Positions 46,323 to 55,463 of a DNA stretch of 64,000 nucleotides are shown in pieces. The notes under the pieces were generated by a model. It saw nothing but the letters and a program-made list of their open reading frames with translations, had not been told where the DNA came from and ran no database searches. Each line of letters opens with the position of its first letter. Positions within the stretch are counted from its first letter, which is position 1. A program made the position numbers and the translations under genes. Source of the stretch: Rhodanobacter sp. 7MK24 (GTDB lineage Bacteria; Pseudomonadota; Gammaproteobacteria; Xanthomonadales; Rhodanobacteraceae); contig NZ_JACYXL010000006.1 in assembly GCF_014842995.1 (NCBI RefSeq), positions 184,382 through 248,381 on the forward strand, given 5' to 3'.

Positions 46323-47141
46323 ATGAATTCCGCCAGCTTTGCGGCACGCCGTGCCGCCTTTCGCAAGCTGCACGAAAGTAGCTGCTTCATGCTTCCCAAT
46401 CCCTGGGACCCTGGTTCTGCCCGGGCCTTGCAGCAGCTTGGCTTCAAGGCGTTGGCGACTACCAGTTCGGGCTTCGCGTGGTCGCGTGCGCACGCGGACA
46501 ACGCGATGGACGTGGATGCGGTGCTGGCGCACTGCCGCGCGATCGTGGCAGCCACCGACTTGCCTGTAAACGCCGACTTCGAGGACGGGCATGCCCGCGA
46601 CCTCAAGGAACTGGCGGACAACGTGCGTCGTTGCGTCGACACCGGCGTAGCGGGTCTGTCGATCGAGGATTCCACCGGCGACGCCGGGCAGCCGTTGTAT
46701 GAGCTCGAGGAAGCGGTGGCGCGCATGCGTGCCGCGCGGGCGGCGATCGACGCCTCCGGCCAGGACGTGATGCTGATCGGCCGCGCCGAATGCTTCCTGG
46801 TCGGACATCCCGACCCGCTGGACGAGTCGTTGAAGCGCCTGCGTGTCTATGCCGAAGCCGGTGCGGATTGCCTGTACGCGCCCGGACTGCGTACCCGCGA
46901 ACAGATCGAGGCGGTGGTGCGTGCCGTCGCGCCGAAGCCGGTCAACGTGCTGGTGGGTTACGCCGCGCCGTTCACGCAGGATGATCTCGCAACACTCGGT
47001 GTGCGCCGGATCAGCGTGGGCGGCGCACTGGCGGGCGCCGCGTGGGGTGGTTTCCTGCGCGCTGCGCGCGGCTTGGCCGAGGGCCGTTTCGACGGTTTCT
47101 CCGATAACGCCACGCATGCAGAGTTGAACGGCCTGTTTTGA
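46323..47141 (+). CDS. Isocitrate lyase/PEP mutase superfamily protein
   Basis: 272 residues forming one TIM barrel of the phosphoenolpyruvate mutase / carboxyphosphonoenolpyruvate mutase type. Metal-site motifs NADFEDGHA and LSIEDSTG are present, with MLIGRAECFLVG for the substrate loop. The KKCGH motif of true isocitrate lyase is absent. Family members form or cleave C-C or C-P bonds of 2-oxo acids; no phosphonate genes are nearby, so the reaction cannot be named. It stands alone with opposite-strand neighbours. Confidence 0.88.
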   Translation: MNSASFAARRAAFRKLHESSCFMLPNPWDPGSARALQQLGFKALATTSSGFAWSRAHADNAMDVDAVLAHCRAIVAATDLPVNADFEDGHARDLKELADNVRRCVDTGVAGLSIEDSTGDAGQPLYELEEAVARMRAARAAIDASGQDVMLIGRAECFLVGHPDPLDESLKRLRVYAEAGADCLYAPGLRTREQIEAVVRAVAPKPVNVLVGYAAPFTQDDLATLGVRRISVGGALAGAAWGGFLRAARGLAEGRFDGFSDNATHAELNGLF

Positions 47142-47195
47142 GTAGCCGTATCGTTGCTGAGTCGGTGCGTCGGCCTTGGTACGTGGATGCTGTCG

Positions 47196-48872
47196 TCAAT
47201 AGATGCCTGCACCGGCGTCCGATTCCTGTCGGCGCACTCTGAGGTATTGCCGCACGGCGATATGCGGGAACCGTTCCGTTTCGTCCACGCCGATCTCGAT
47301 CAGGTGGTCGTGAGCCAGCAGCAGGAAGCGCACGTTGTCCGAATACGGCGACTCCGCGCCGATGCATTGCATCAGCACCTGCTTGTAACGCAGCTTGGGA
47401 TCGAGCGGAGCCAGGGCCTCGCGGGCGTGTTGCCCGTTGATGGCGCCCAGTGCGGTGGTTTCCTGGCCGGCAGGCTGCGGGCTCACCGAGTAGGTGGCGC
47501 CCCCGCTGTAGCGTAACGCGCAGTCGTCGACGTTCCCGAACGGCGCTAAGGCTTCGGCCGGCGTCGCGCGTACGATCATTTGAAAGTCGCCGGTTCGGTC
47601 GCGCGTGATGCGGGCATAACCGTTTGCCGGTTGCAGCGGTTGATCCCAGTCCATCGTCCGGCTTTGCAGCTTCCATGTGCCGAGCCATGCGCGATCGAGC
47701 CGTGCCGTGGTGCTGCGCGTGCCCGCGGGTACCCATTCGTGCAGGCCAACGCGGTGCAGCAGGAATACCGCCCAGCGTGGATCCTGCTTCAGGTATGCGG
47801 CAATGGATGTCGAAATGGTTGCCAGTGTGTCGTAGAGCTCGCGCCGGAATTGTCCGTCGCCAGTGCCAGAGAGGGTGATCTCGTGCAGCGATGCGCCGGC
47901 CAGGGCACGCTTGAACTGCTCGTAATTCGTGCCGGTGCCAGCGATCTTCTTCATCGATTCGCTGTCGGGCACGTACACCCTGGTTGGACTCGAGCGCCAG
48001 TAGTGCGGGCCGGTGTAGACCGTTCCGCTGCCGGCGAAGTACAGGCGACGCCCCCAGGTAAGGAAGCCGGGCGTCAGCGGCTGGCGGTTGAGCTTCAGCG
48101 TGGCGAATGCCGCGGTCTTCCAGCCGGCGTTGAATGTGCCTGGCGTCACCGTGAAGGCGATCGGCGCGTCCTGCAGCGCGGCCTCGACCAGCGCGTAGTT
48201 CCGGTACCACTGCAGGTCGTCGGCATTTATGGCGGTATTGCCGTTGCTCATGACATGCATCGTGTCGAAGCCAAGCGCGCCATGGCGTATCGCATCCAGT
48301 GCACGCTGCTGGTTTTCCAGCCGGGTGACGTGCCTGTCGTGTGCCCGCTGCCAATTGGGAAACCGGATGTCCAGTGCGGGTACGAAACCGATGGCGCGCA
48401 GGCGCCCGTTGGCGATGGCCCGTTGTGCGGGATCGTCGTCGCAGGTCGAGGCCATGCCGCGCCGATCCAGTGCGCCGGTTGTCGCGCACTGGCGCAGGAT
48501 CACCTCGGCCACGGGGTCGCCGTGCGCGACCGCGTTGCGGATCGCCGGCAGCCATGCGGCATTGAAGGCGGCAAACAGCGACCGATATGCCGCGCTGCGG
48601 CGACGCAGGGCGGCAATGCAGGCATCTTCGGCGCGTTGCCCGTCGGTAGCGTCGTCGCGCTTGCAGGCCTGTGCTTCCGCCTGCCGGCCGTCGTCCACAT
48701 AGCTCGCTTCCACGACGGCGACGTCGTGGCGAAGGCGCCACACGTCGATGTAGCTGCGTGCATCAACCTTGGGAGCGAACTTTGGCGCCACTGCCCATGC
48801 GCATGCAGGCGTGGCGGTCGCGCAAGCCACGATCAGCAACGCGGCCGGCGTCGCGCGCAGACGACTCCTCAT
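47196..48872 (-). CDS. Secreted protein of unknown function
   Basis: 558 residues: signal peptide (about 1-26, cut near ACAWA), then a long soluble region with several cysteines and no motif I recognise. The N-terminal 130 residues are alpha-helical and rich in Ala/Arg (RRRSAAYRSLFAAFNAAW), resembling a lysozyme-inhibitor-type helical domain only loosely. The C-terminal half has LGTWKLQSRTMDW, suggesting a beta domain. Codon use matches neighbouring genes, so it is a real gene. It precedes nothing in an obvious operon. Confidence 0.8.
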   Translation of the reverse strand: MRSRLRATPAALLIVACATATPACAWAVAPKFAPKVDARSYIDVWRLRHDVAVVEASYVDDGRQAEAQACKRDDATDGQRAEDACIAALRRRSAAYRSLFAAFNAAWLPAIRNAVAHGDPVAEVILRQCATTGALDRRGMASTCDDDPAQRAIANGRLRAIGFVPALDIRFPNWQRAHDRHVTRLENQQRALDAIRHGALGFDTMHVMSNGNTAINADDLQWYRNYALVEAALQDAPIAFTVTPGTFNAGWKTAAFATLKLNRQPLTPGFLTWGRRLYFAGSGTVYTGPHYWRSSPTRVYVPDSESMKKIAGTGTNYEQFKRALAGASLHEITLSGTGDGQFRRELYDTLATISTSIAAYLKQDPRWAVFLLHRVGLHEWVPAGTRSTTARLDRAWLGTWKLQSRTMDWDQPLQPANGYARITRDRTGDFQMIVRATPAEALAPFGNVDDCALRYSGGATYSVSPQPAGQETTALGAINGQHAREALAPLDPKLRYKQVLMQCIGAESPYSDNVRFLLLAHDHLIEIGVDETERFPHIAVRQYLRVRRQESDAGAGIY

Positions 48873-48946
48873 GTGTTTCCCCTGGTGTGCGCGACCGGCC
48901 GTGGTGGCCGATCGGTGCGTGCATCATGCGGTCGAGCGGCAGCGGG

Positions 48947-50215
48947 TCAGGGACGCCATGCGGGCAATTTGCGTTCGACCGCGGCGTTTTTCAGGGTTAC
49001 GTAGCGCGGCAGACCGTCCGTGCCATAGGGCGGTACTGCTTCGCCCTGGATCAACGGGGCAAGGTAACGGCGTGCGGCGGCGGTGATGCCGAAGCCGTCA
49101 CGGGCGATGAAACCCTTCGGCATCTTCTTTTCGCGATTGGCGATCTTCGCCAGCGGCGCGGGTTCGACCTTCCAGCGGTAGGGCGCGTCGCTGGTGCGCA
49201 CGATCACCGGCATCACGGCGTTCATGCCGGCCAGCGCGCAGTCCACCGCAGCCTTGCCCACGGCATAGGCCTGCTCGGCATCCACCTTCGATGCGGCATG
49301 GCGCGCGGAGCGCTGCAGGTAGTCAGGGAGGGCCCAGTGATACTTGTAGCCGAGCTTCTGCTTCACCAGCGCGGCCAGCGTGGGCGCCACGCCGCCGAGC
49401 TGCACGTGGCCGAAGGCGTCATGCGTGCCGGCGTCGGCGAGGAATTGGCCCGCCGCGTTGCGGATGCCTTCGGAGGCGACCACGGTGCACCAGCCCACGC
49501 GTTCCACCGTGGCCTTCACCTTGGCGAGGAAGGCGGCCTCGTCGAACACGTTCTCGGGGAACAGGATGATGTGCGGCGCCTCGTCCGGGCCGTTGCCGGC
49601 GAGGCCGGCGGCGGCGGCGATCCAGCCGGCGTGGCGGCCCATCACTTCGAGGATGAACACCTTGGTCGAGGTCTCGGCCATCGAGGCCACGTCGAGGCTG
49701 GCTTCCAGCGTGGAGATTGCCGTGTACTTCGCCACCGAGCCGAAGCCGGGGCAGCAGTCGGTGACGGCGAGGTCGTTGTCCACCGTCTTGGGCACGCCGA
49801 TGCAACGCAGGTCGTAGCCCATGGCCTTGCCGATCTGCGAGAGCTTGAGCGCGGTGTCGGCGGAATCGTTGCCGCCGTTGTAGAGGAACCAGCGGATGTT
49901 GTGCGCGCGGAACACCTCGATCAGGCGCTCGTACTCGGCGCGATTGGCCTCCAGCGATTTCAGCTTGTAGCGGCAGCTGCCGAACGCGCCGCCCGGCGTG
50001 TGGCGCAACGCCGCGATGGCGGCCTTCGATTCCTTGCCAGTGTCGATCAGGTCTTCGCGCAACGCGCCCAGGATGCCGTTGCGCGCAGCGTAGGCTTTTA
50101 CGCCCCTGGCCCGGGCTGCCTCGATCACGCCGGCAGCCGTGGCATTGATGACGGCGGTCACGCCGCCGGACTGGGCATAGAGCAGTTTGCCTTGGACGGG
50201 GCGACGGATCGGCAT
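48947..50215 (-). CDS. Pyrophosphate-dependent 6-phosphofructokinase
   Basis: 422 residues of the phosphofructokinase family. GGNDS (114-118) and PKTVDND (142-148) carry the Asp117/Lys143 pair that marks PPi users; ATP enzymes have glycine at both positions. It converts fructose 6-phosphate and PPi reversibly to fructose 1,6-bisphosphate, so it can run in glycolysis and gluconeogenesis. Divergent from adk across a 142-base gap with a 13-base tandem duplication. Confidence 0.95.
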   Translation of the reverse strand: MPIRRPVQGKLLYAQSGGVTAVINATAAGVIEAARARGVKAYAARNGILGALREDLIDTGKESKAAIAALRHTPGGAFGSCRYKLKSLEANRAEYERLIEVFRAHNIRWFLYNGGNDSADTALKLSQIGKAMGYDLRCIGVPKTVDNDLAVTDCCPGFGSVAKYTAISTLEASLDVASMAETSTKVFILEVMGRHAGWIAAAAGLAGNGPDEAPHIILFPENVFDEAAFLAKVKATVERVGWCTVVASEGIRNAAGQFLADAGTHDAFGHVQLGGVAPTLAALVKQKLGYKYHWALPDYLQRSARHAASKVDAEQAYAVGKAAVDCALAGMNAVMPVIVRTSDAPYRWKVEPAPLAKIANREKKMPKGFIARDGFGITAAARRYLAPLIQGEAVPPYGTDGLPRYVTLKNAAVERKLPAWRP

Positions 50216-50259
50216 GGCGAGTCTCCGGTGATGGGCGCGAAGCGCCGTGTGTCGCGGTT

Positions 50260-50285
50260 TGTTTGACTATTTTGTTTGACTATAA
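50260..50285. repeat. 13-base perfect tandem duplication in the pfp/adk promoter region
   Basis: TTTGTTTGACTAT is present twice with no gap (50260-50272 and 50273-50285). Each unit includes TTGACT. TATAAC (50283-50288) with TTGTTT (50261-50266) sixteen bases before it would make a rightward promoter for adk. Confidence 0.7.
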
Positions 50286-50357
50286 CGGGCCGCAAACGCT
50301 AACGTGGAACTCATTTCCAGACGAATCGGCGGCCGCTTGCCGTCATTGTGGAGCGAT

Positions 50358-50957
50358 ATGCGACTCGTGCTACTCGGCGCGCCCGGCTCGGGCAAGGGTA
50401 CCCAGGCCGCCCGGCTGAAGACGGACTTGGCCGTGCCGCACATCTCCACCGGCGATATGTTGCGCGCGGCCGTGGCCGCGGGCACGCCCATCGGCCTCAA
50501 GGCCAAGGCCGTGATGGATGCCGGCAAACTCGTCTCCGACGATATCCTGCTCGCCATGCTGGAGGAGCGCCTGGCCCAGCACGATGCGAAGAACGGCTTC
50601 ATACTCGACGGCTACCCGCGCAACCTCGCGCAGGCCGATGCGCTCGACCACCTGTTGACCCGCATCCGGCAGCCGCTAGACGCCGTGGTGAAGCTAGAAG
50701 TGCCGAACGAGGCGATCATCGCCCGTTGCGAGATCCGCTACGCCGCCGAGCACCGTAAGGACGACGATCCCGCCGTGGTGCGCGACCGCCTCAAGGTCTA
50801 CGCCGAGCAGACCGCGCCGGTGGCCGACTTCTATGCTCAGCGCGGCAAGCTGCAGGTGGTCGATGGCGTGGGCGAGCTGGACGAGGTCACGGCACGCGTG
50901 AAGCGCGCGCTGAGGGTCGAAGAGGCGGCCACCGCTGTTTCGCAAAACGGCGGCTGA
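50358..50957 (+). CDS. adk: Adenylate kinase, short-lid type
   Basis: 199 residues. P-loop GAPGSGKGT (residues 7-15), AMP site STGDMLR and LDGYPRN, and a short lid (RYAAEHRKDDDP) without the zinc or long INSERT domain of the 214-residue E. coli form. It interconverts ATP, ADP and AMP. GGAG precedes the ATG. The next gene starts six bases after its stop, so at least two genes are co-transcribed. Confidence 0.96.
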   Translation: MRLVLLGAPGSGKGTQAARLKTDLAVPHISTGDMLRAAVAAGTPIGLKAKAVMDAGKLVSDDILLAMLEERLAQHDAKNGFILDGYPRNLAQADALDHLLTRIRQPLDAVVKLEVPNEAIIARCEIRYAAEHRKDDDPAVVRDRLKVYAEQTAPVADFYAQRGKLQVVDGVGELDEVTARVKRALRVEEAATAVSQNGG

Positions 50958-50962
50958 GTCCG

Positions 50963-51646
50963 ATGCGCCTGCGGCGCGTGTATGTCGGTTTCTGGCTGCT
51001 CGTAGCCCCTGCGCTCGGATGGGCGCAGAGCATGCGTGCATGTCCTGCACCATCTGCGGCGGACTATTACTTCGCTGCCAATACCTTTGTGAATCCTGAT
51101 TCCAGCACGCCTGCCGGTTCGGCGAAGACGCAGGAACGGAGTGGTGCCGCGGCGACTGTTCATCTGCGGCACGACGACAGTTTCAAGCGCAAATGGTATG
51201 CAAGTCAGTTTGCTGCGTTGGGCCTGGATTCGTGGTCCTGCGGCAGGTTCGGCGTGGGGTACCGTTTTGTCTGGCTCAGGACGTTTCACCATCCCATCAG
51301 TGTCAGCATCGTGCGGGATGCAGGCGGCTGGATGCTGCATGCCGTCGAGTTGAACGGTGCCGGCGGCTATCAGCCTGGTGCGGTTTTGCGAACAGCGCGG
51401 GTCGCACTCGACGCCAGGCAGATTGAAGGCATCCAGCAACAAATCGATGCGGCGCAAGCCTGGTCGCTGCCGGCGCATGTCGATGCTTTGGGCTTCGATG
51501 GTGCGCAGTGGATCATCGAGCTGCGCGATGGCGATCGCTATCATGTCATTGATCGGTTATCCCCCAAAAATGGCTCCACACGTGCGCTGGGGCTGGCCTT
51601 CCTTGCGTTGACGGGCTGGCAATTCCCCGCACGCGAAACGTATTGA
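50963..51646 (+). CDS. Secreted protein of unknown function downstream of adk
   Basis: 227 residues with a signal peptide cut near GWAQS, four cysteines in the mature part and no recognised domain. The C-terminal half (LDARQIEGIQQQIDAAQAWS, then WIIELRDGDRYHVIDRLSP) has an alternating pattern suggesting a mixed alpha/beta fold. It lies between adk and mpl with gaps under ten bases, so it is co-transcribed with them; a cell-wall role is only a guess from mpl. Confidence 0.78.
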   Translation: MRLRRVYVGFWLLVAPALGWAQSMRACPAPSAADYYFAANTFVNPDSSTPAGSAKTQERSGAAATVHLRHDDSFKRKWYASQFAALGLDSWSCGRFGVGYRFVWLRTFHHPISVSIVRDAGGWMLHAVELNGAGGYQPGAVLRTARVALDARQIEGIQQQIDAAQAWSLPAHVDALGFDGAQWIIELRDGDRYHVIDRLSPKNGSTRALGLAFLALTGWQFPARETY

Positions 51647-51655
51647 TTGGACGAC

Positions 51656-53017
51656 ATGAAACTGCACATCCTCGGCATCTGCGGCACTTTCATGGGCGGC
51701 GTGGCCGCGCTGGCGCGCGAGCTTGGCCTAACGGTCGAAGGTTCCGACGCCAACGTCTACCCGCCGATGAGCACCCAGCTCGAAGCACTGGGTATCCGCC
51801 TGATGGACGGTTATGCGGCCGGACATCTGCAACCCGCGCCCGATGAGGTGGTGGTGGGCAATGCGATGACGCGGGGCAATCCGGCGGTCGAATACATGCT
51901 CGACGCGCAGCTGCGCTACGTCTCCGGCCCGCAATGGCTGGGCGAGACGGTGCTGGCGGGGCGCGAGGTGCTGGCCGTGGCCGGCACCCACGGCAAGACC
52001 ACCACCACCAGCCTGCTCGCACACCTGCTGGAAAGCGCAGGCATGGCACCGGGCTTTTTGATCGGCGGCGTGCCGGGCAACTTCGGTGTCTCCGCGCGGC
52101 TGGGCAGCCGGCAGGCGCCTTTCGTGATCGAGGCGGACGAATACGACACTGCGTTCTTCGACAAGCGCTCGAAGTTCGTGCACTACCGGCCGCGCATCGC
52201 CATCCTCAACAATCTCGAATACGACCACGCGGACATCTTCCCCGACGTGGCGGCCATCCAGCGCCAGTTCCACCATCTGGTGCGCACGGTGCCGGGCAAT
52301 GGCCGGCTGCTCGTCAACGCGCACGACGAGCGTCTTGCCGAGGTGTTGGCGATGGGCTGCTGGACGCCGGTGGAAACCTTCGGCATCGGACAAGGCGACT
52401 GGCGGGCCGAGCTGATCGAGGCCGACGGCAGCGTGTTCCGCGTGATGCGCAAGGACGAACTGCTGGGCAATGTGCGTTGGTCGTTGCTGGGCAACCACAG
52501 CGTGATGAACGCGTTGGCCGCACTCGCGGCGGCAACGGCGGCGGGCGCGGATCCGCGCGCCTTGCTGCCTGCCTTCGCCAGCTTCGACAGCGTGAAGCGG
52601 CGCATGGAGCTGGTGGGCGAAGTGGGCGGCGTGCGCGTATACGACGATTTCGCACATCACCCCACCGCCATTGCCACCACGCTGGCGGGCCTGCGCGCCA
52701 GCGTGGGCAAGGCGCGCATCCTGGTGGCGCTGGAGCCGCGTTCGAACTCGATGCGCCTCGGCGCACACGCCGAGGCGCTGGCGCCTTCGCTGGCCGATGC
52801 CGATGGCGTGGTGTTCCTGCACCGGCCCGAGTTGGCGTGGGATGCACAGCGCGTCACCGATGCGTTGCAAGGTCGCGGCAATACTGCGCCCAGCGTGGAT
52901 GCGCTGCTGGCGGCCTTGCGTGCGAAGACGCAGCCGGGCGACCACGTGGTGTTCATGTCCAACGGCGGCTTCGAAGGCGCGCCGCGGCGTTTCGTTGAGC
53001 TGTTTGAGCGCGGCTGA
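51656..53017 (+). CDS. mpl: UDP-MurNAc:L-alanyl-gamma-D-glutamyl-meso-DAP ligase
   Basis: 453 residues of the Mur ligase family: N-terminal HILGICGTFMGG, ATP loop AGTHGKTTTTSLLAHLL (about 105), EADEYDTAFFDKR and the C-terminal YDDFAHHPTA. It recycles the murein tripeptide by joining it to UDP-MurNAc. ATG at 51656 is preferred over a TTG three codons upstream; the ribosome binding site is weak, which fits translational coupling to the preceding gene. Confidence 0.95.
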   Translation: MKLHILGICGTFMGGVAALARELGLTVEGSDANVYPPMSTQLEALGIRLMDGYAAGHLQPAPDEVVVGNAMTRGNPAVEYMLDAQLRYVSGPQWLGETVLAGREVLAVAGTHGKTTTTSLLAHLLESAGMAPGFLIGGVPGNFGVSARLGSRQAPFVIEADEYDTAFFDKRSKFVHYRPRIAILNNLEYDHADIFPDVAAIQRQFHHLVRTVPGNGRLLVNAHDERLAEVLAMGCWTPVETFGIGQGDWRAELIEADGSVFRVMRKDELLGNVRWSLLGNHSVMNALAALAAATAAGADPRALLPAFASFDSVKRRMELVGEVGGVRVYDDFAHHPTAIATTLAGLRASVGKARILVALEPRSNSMRLGAHAEALAPSLADADGVVFLHRPELAWDAQRVTDALQGRGNTAPSVDALLAALRAKTQPGDHVVFMSNGGFEGAPRRFVELFERG

Positions 53018-54433
53018 TCAGGCCAGCGGTGCATCGAAGCTTGGCGGCCGGCGGAGATATTCCCGCCGTGCGGACGTCCAGACGCCGAGCCCGAAACCCA
53101 GGGTGACCAGCAGCAGCGCAGTACTGCCGAAGGGCAGGCCCAGTGCGCCCAGCAACCAGTAACCGCCCCAGTACACCGCCATTCCGCCCAACGTCACGAC
53201 CAGGTCGACCACGCCGCGCCCCAGGTTGCCCTCAGGGCCGATCAGGTGCACCGCGAGCGCGGTAAGGCTGGTACCGACGCTCACGATGGCTGCGGTGACC
53301 AGCATGCGCACCGGTTCCGCGGCATGGGTGAGCACGATGCCCAGGCCGGTATAGGCCATGGTGCTGAGCGCGGTGATCGGCACCAGCACCACTAGCGCGT
53401 CGATCAGCGTCTGCTGATAGTCGGCGCGGGTCGGCGGCGCCAGCGTGAGGTAGAGGTCGGCGAGATTCGGTCGCATCTGCCGCATGCCGCGGCCGAGCTG
53501 CGGGAAGCGCGACAGGCCCAGCAGGATCGCGTAGGCGCCCACCACCACCGCATTGAAATGCTGGCGATGCATCACCGCCAGCACGTAGAACGCTACGATG
53601 GCTGCCACCAGCACCAGGCGCAGCGCGATCGCCTGCGGATTGTCGTGCGGCAGCAGCAGTCGGCGCACCAGCACCATGCGCAGCCGCCACGTGGGCTTCG
53701 CGCGATAGCGCGCCAGCGCCTGTTCCATCGCACGTTGCGAGGTGTTGTCGAAGATCGCGCCGATGCGCTTGGCCAGCTTGCCGCGGCGGACTGGCGTGCC
53801 GTCGAGCGCGCGCGCGCGCGAACGGCCGAGCTGGACGTTCTCCAGCGGCGAGGCACCGGGCTCCTGGTCGTCGATGCGCAGCATCGAGCGCAGGCTGAGG
53901 CGTGTGATCAGCGTCGCCAGCAACAACGCCAGCGGCGCGGTCCAGGGCGAAGCGATCATCGCCTTGGCGATCTGGCCAGCCAGCCCCGGTTGCCAGCCGG
54001 CCAGCACGAACAGGACCCAGACCAGCAGGTTGACGTAGCGCGCCGAGCTGGCGGCCAGCCCGATGGATGCCAGCAGCAGGATGCATGCGCCGCCCAGCAA
54101 CGCATGCGGCAGGCCCATCATCAGCGCGGCCACCATGGGCAGGAGCGCCCACTGCGCGACTTGCAAGCCGCCCATCAAGGCAAGCCGCCGGCGGAAGTCC
54201 GGCAACAGAAAACTCTCCGGCCGGCATAGCCCGCGCAGGCACATGCCCAGCATGGTGAACCAGAACCAGGTGCCGAAGCCGAGCAGCGTGGCGGCCACGC
54301 CGGCAATGCCCGCACCGACTGCGGGAACGCAGCCAAGCAGGATCGCGGCGACCAGCCACACCAGCTGCAGCAGCAGTGCACCGACCAGCAGTTGCCGGCA
54401 CGGCTGTAGCCACAGCTGCCACACCGCCCTCAT
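53018..54433 (-). CDS. ABC transporter permease-like membrane protein
   Basis: 471 residues with about ten hydrophobic helices in two blocks, separated by a basic cytoplasmic stretch (GRSRARALDGTPVRRGKLAKR). It has no match to a named permease family that I can state, but its ATG overlaps the stop of an ABC ATPase gene by four bases, so it should be the membrane half of that exporter. Its stop codon meets the mpl stop codon directly. Substrate unknown. Confidence 0.8.
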   Translation of the reverse strand: MRAVWQLWLQPCRQLLVGALLLQLVWLVAAILLGCVPAVGAGIAGVAATLLGFGTWFWFTMLGMCLRGLCRPESFLLPDFRRRLALMGGLQVAQWALLPMVAALMMGLPHALLGGACILLLASIGLAASSARYVNLLVWVLFVLAGWQPGLAGQIAKAMIASPWTAPLALLLATLITRLSLRSMLRIDDQEPGASPLENVQLGRSRARALDGTPVRRGKLAKRIGAIFDNTSQRAMEQALARYRAKPTWRLRMVLVRRLLLPHDNPQAIALRLVLVAAIVAFYVLAVMHRQHFNAVVVGAYAILLGLSRFPQLGRGMRQMRPNLADLYLTLAPPTRADYQQTLIDALVVLVPITALSTMAYTGLGIVLTHAAEPVRMLVTAAIVSVGTSLTALAVHLIGPEGNLGRGVVDLVVTLGGMAVYWGGYWLLGALGLPFGSTALLLVTLGFGLGVWTSARREYLRRPPSFDAPLA

Positions 54434-55344
54434 GCCAGCTCCACGAAAAGGTCTTCCAGGGTGGGCATCTCGATGCGCAGCGTGGCGCCTTCGCGCGTGG
54501 CCAATGCTTGCAGGCTTTCAGTGTTTGCATCCTCCACCAGCAACTGCGCTTCGTCGCCCTTGAGCGAAGCCTTCAGCAGGCCGGCGACTACCGGTGCGTG
54601 GGACCAGCCGCCGTCGCGCACGAGCACCGCGCGACGCAGGTGTTCGCGCAGCTCCGCCAGCGGACGGGTGAACTGGATCGCGCCGTCGCGCAGCAGGGTG
54701 ATGTCGGCGTCGGCGCGTTCGAGGTCGGCGGTGATGTGGGTGGAGAAGATCACTGTCTTGCCTGGCGCCTTCATCAGCTCCAGCAGCTCGGCCATGAAGG
54801 CACGGCGTGCCTGCGGGTCGAGGCTGGCCACCGGTTCGTCCAGCACCAGCAGGTCGGGTTCGGGCGCGATGGCGCGCACGATGGCCAGCTTCTGCCGCTG
54901 GCCCTGCGAGAGTTCGCCGATCTTCTGCTTCGGGTCGAGTTGCCAGTCGCCGAGCAGGCGCTCGGCCAACGCATGGTTCCAGCGCGCGTAGAACGCCGCG
55001 GTGAAGTCGAGGTAGGCGCGCACCTTCATCCATGGGAACAGGTCGAAGGTCTGCGGCACGAAACCGATGCGGTGCATGCGCTCGCCGCCGGGCTCGGTCA
55101 TCAACTCGCCGAACAGTTCCACCGTTCCGGCGTCGATGGGCGAGAGGCCGAGCAGGCAACGCAGCAGGGTAGTCTTGCCCGCGCCGTTCCGGCCGAGCAG
55201 GCCGATCACGCGTCCGCAGGGCACTTCCCAGTCGATGCCGCGCAACACTTCGCGCTGTTTGAAGGATTTGCGCAGGCCGCTCACGCGCAGTACGGATTCG
55301 GTCCGCGTGTCGGCGAAAGGCGGTGTCGTGATGAGGGTGGACAT
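54430..55344 (-). CDS. ABC transporter ATP-binding protein
   Basis: 304 residues: Walker A GRNGAGKTT, signature LSQGQRQ, Walker B LLVLDEPVASLD and the switch histidine in FSTHITADLE. It belongs to the CcmA/YadG-like exporter ATPases. A C-terminal 80-residue extension follows the ATPase core. Translationally coupled to the permease gene. The coordinates give MSTLITTPP as start. Confidence 0.93.
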   Translation of the reverse strand: MSTLITTPPFADTRTESVLRVSGLRKSFKQREVLRGIDWEVPCGRVIGLLGRNGAGKTTLLRCLLGLSPIDAGTVELFGELMTEPGGERMHRIGFVPQTFDLFPWMKVRAYLDFTAAFYARWNHALAERLLGDWQLDPKQKIGELSQGQRQKLAIVRAIAPEPDLLVLDEPVASLDPQARRAFMAELLELMKAPGKTVIFSTHITADLERADADITLLRDGAIQFTRPLAELREHLRRAVLVRDGGWSHAPVVAGLLKASLKGDEAQLLVEDANTESLQALATREGATLRIEMPTLEDLFVELA

Positions 55345-55463
55345 CCTTGCGCAAACTCCCCGTTGGCGTGGCGGCTAATGTGCCGTTGCGCGGTGGGCCC
55401 GTCCAGTGGGATGCGGTGCCGGACGCGATATCCTGCCGGAATTCCAATCAGGCCGATTCCGCC

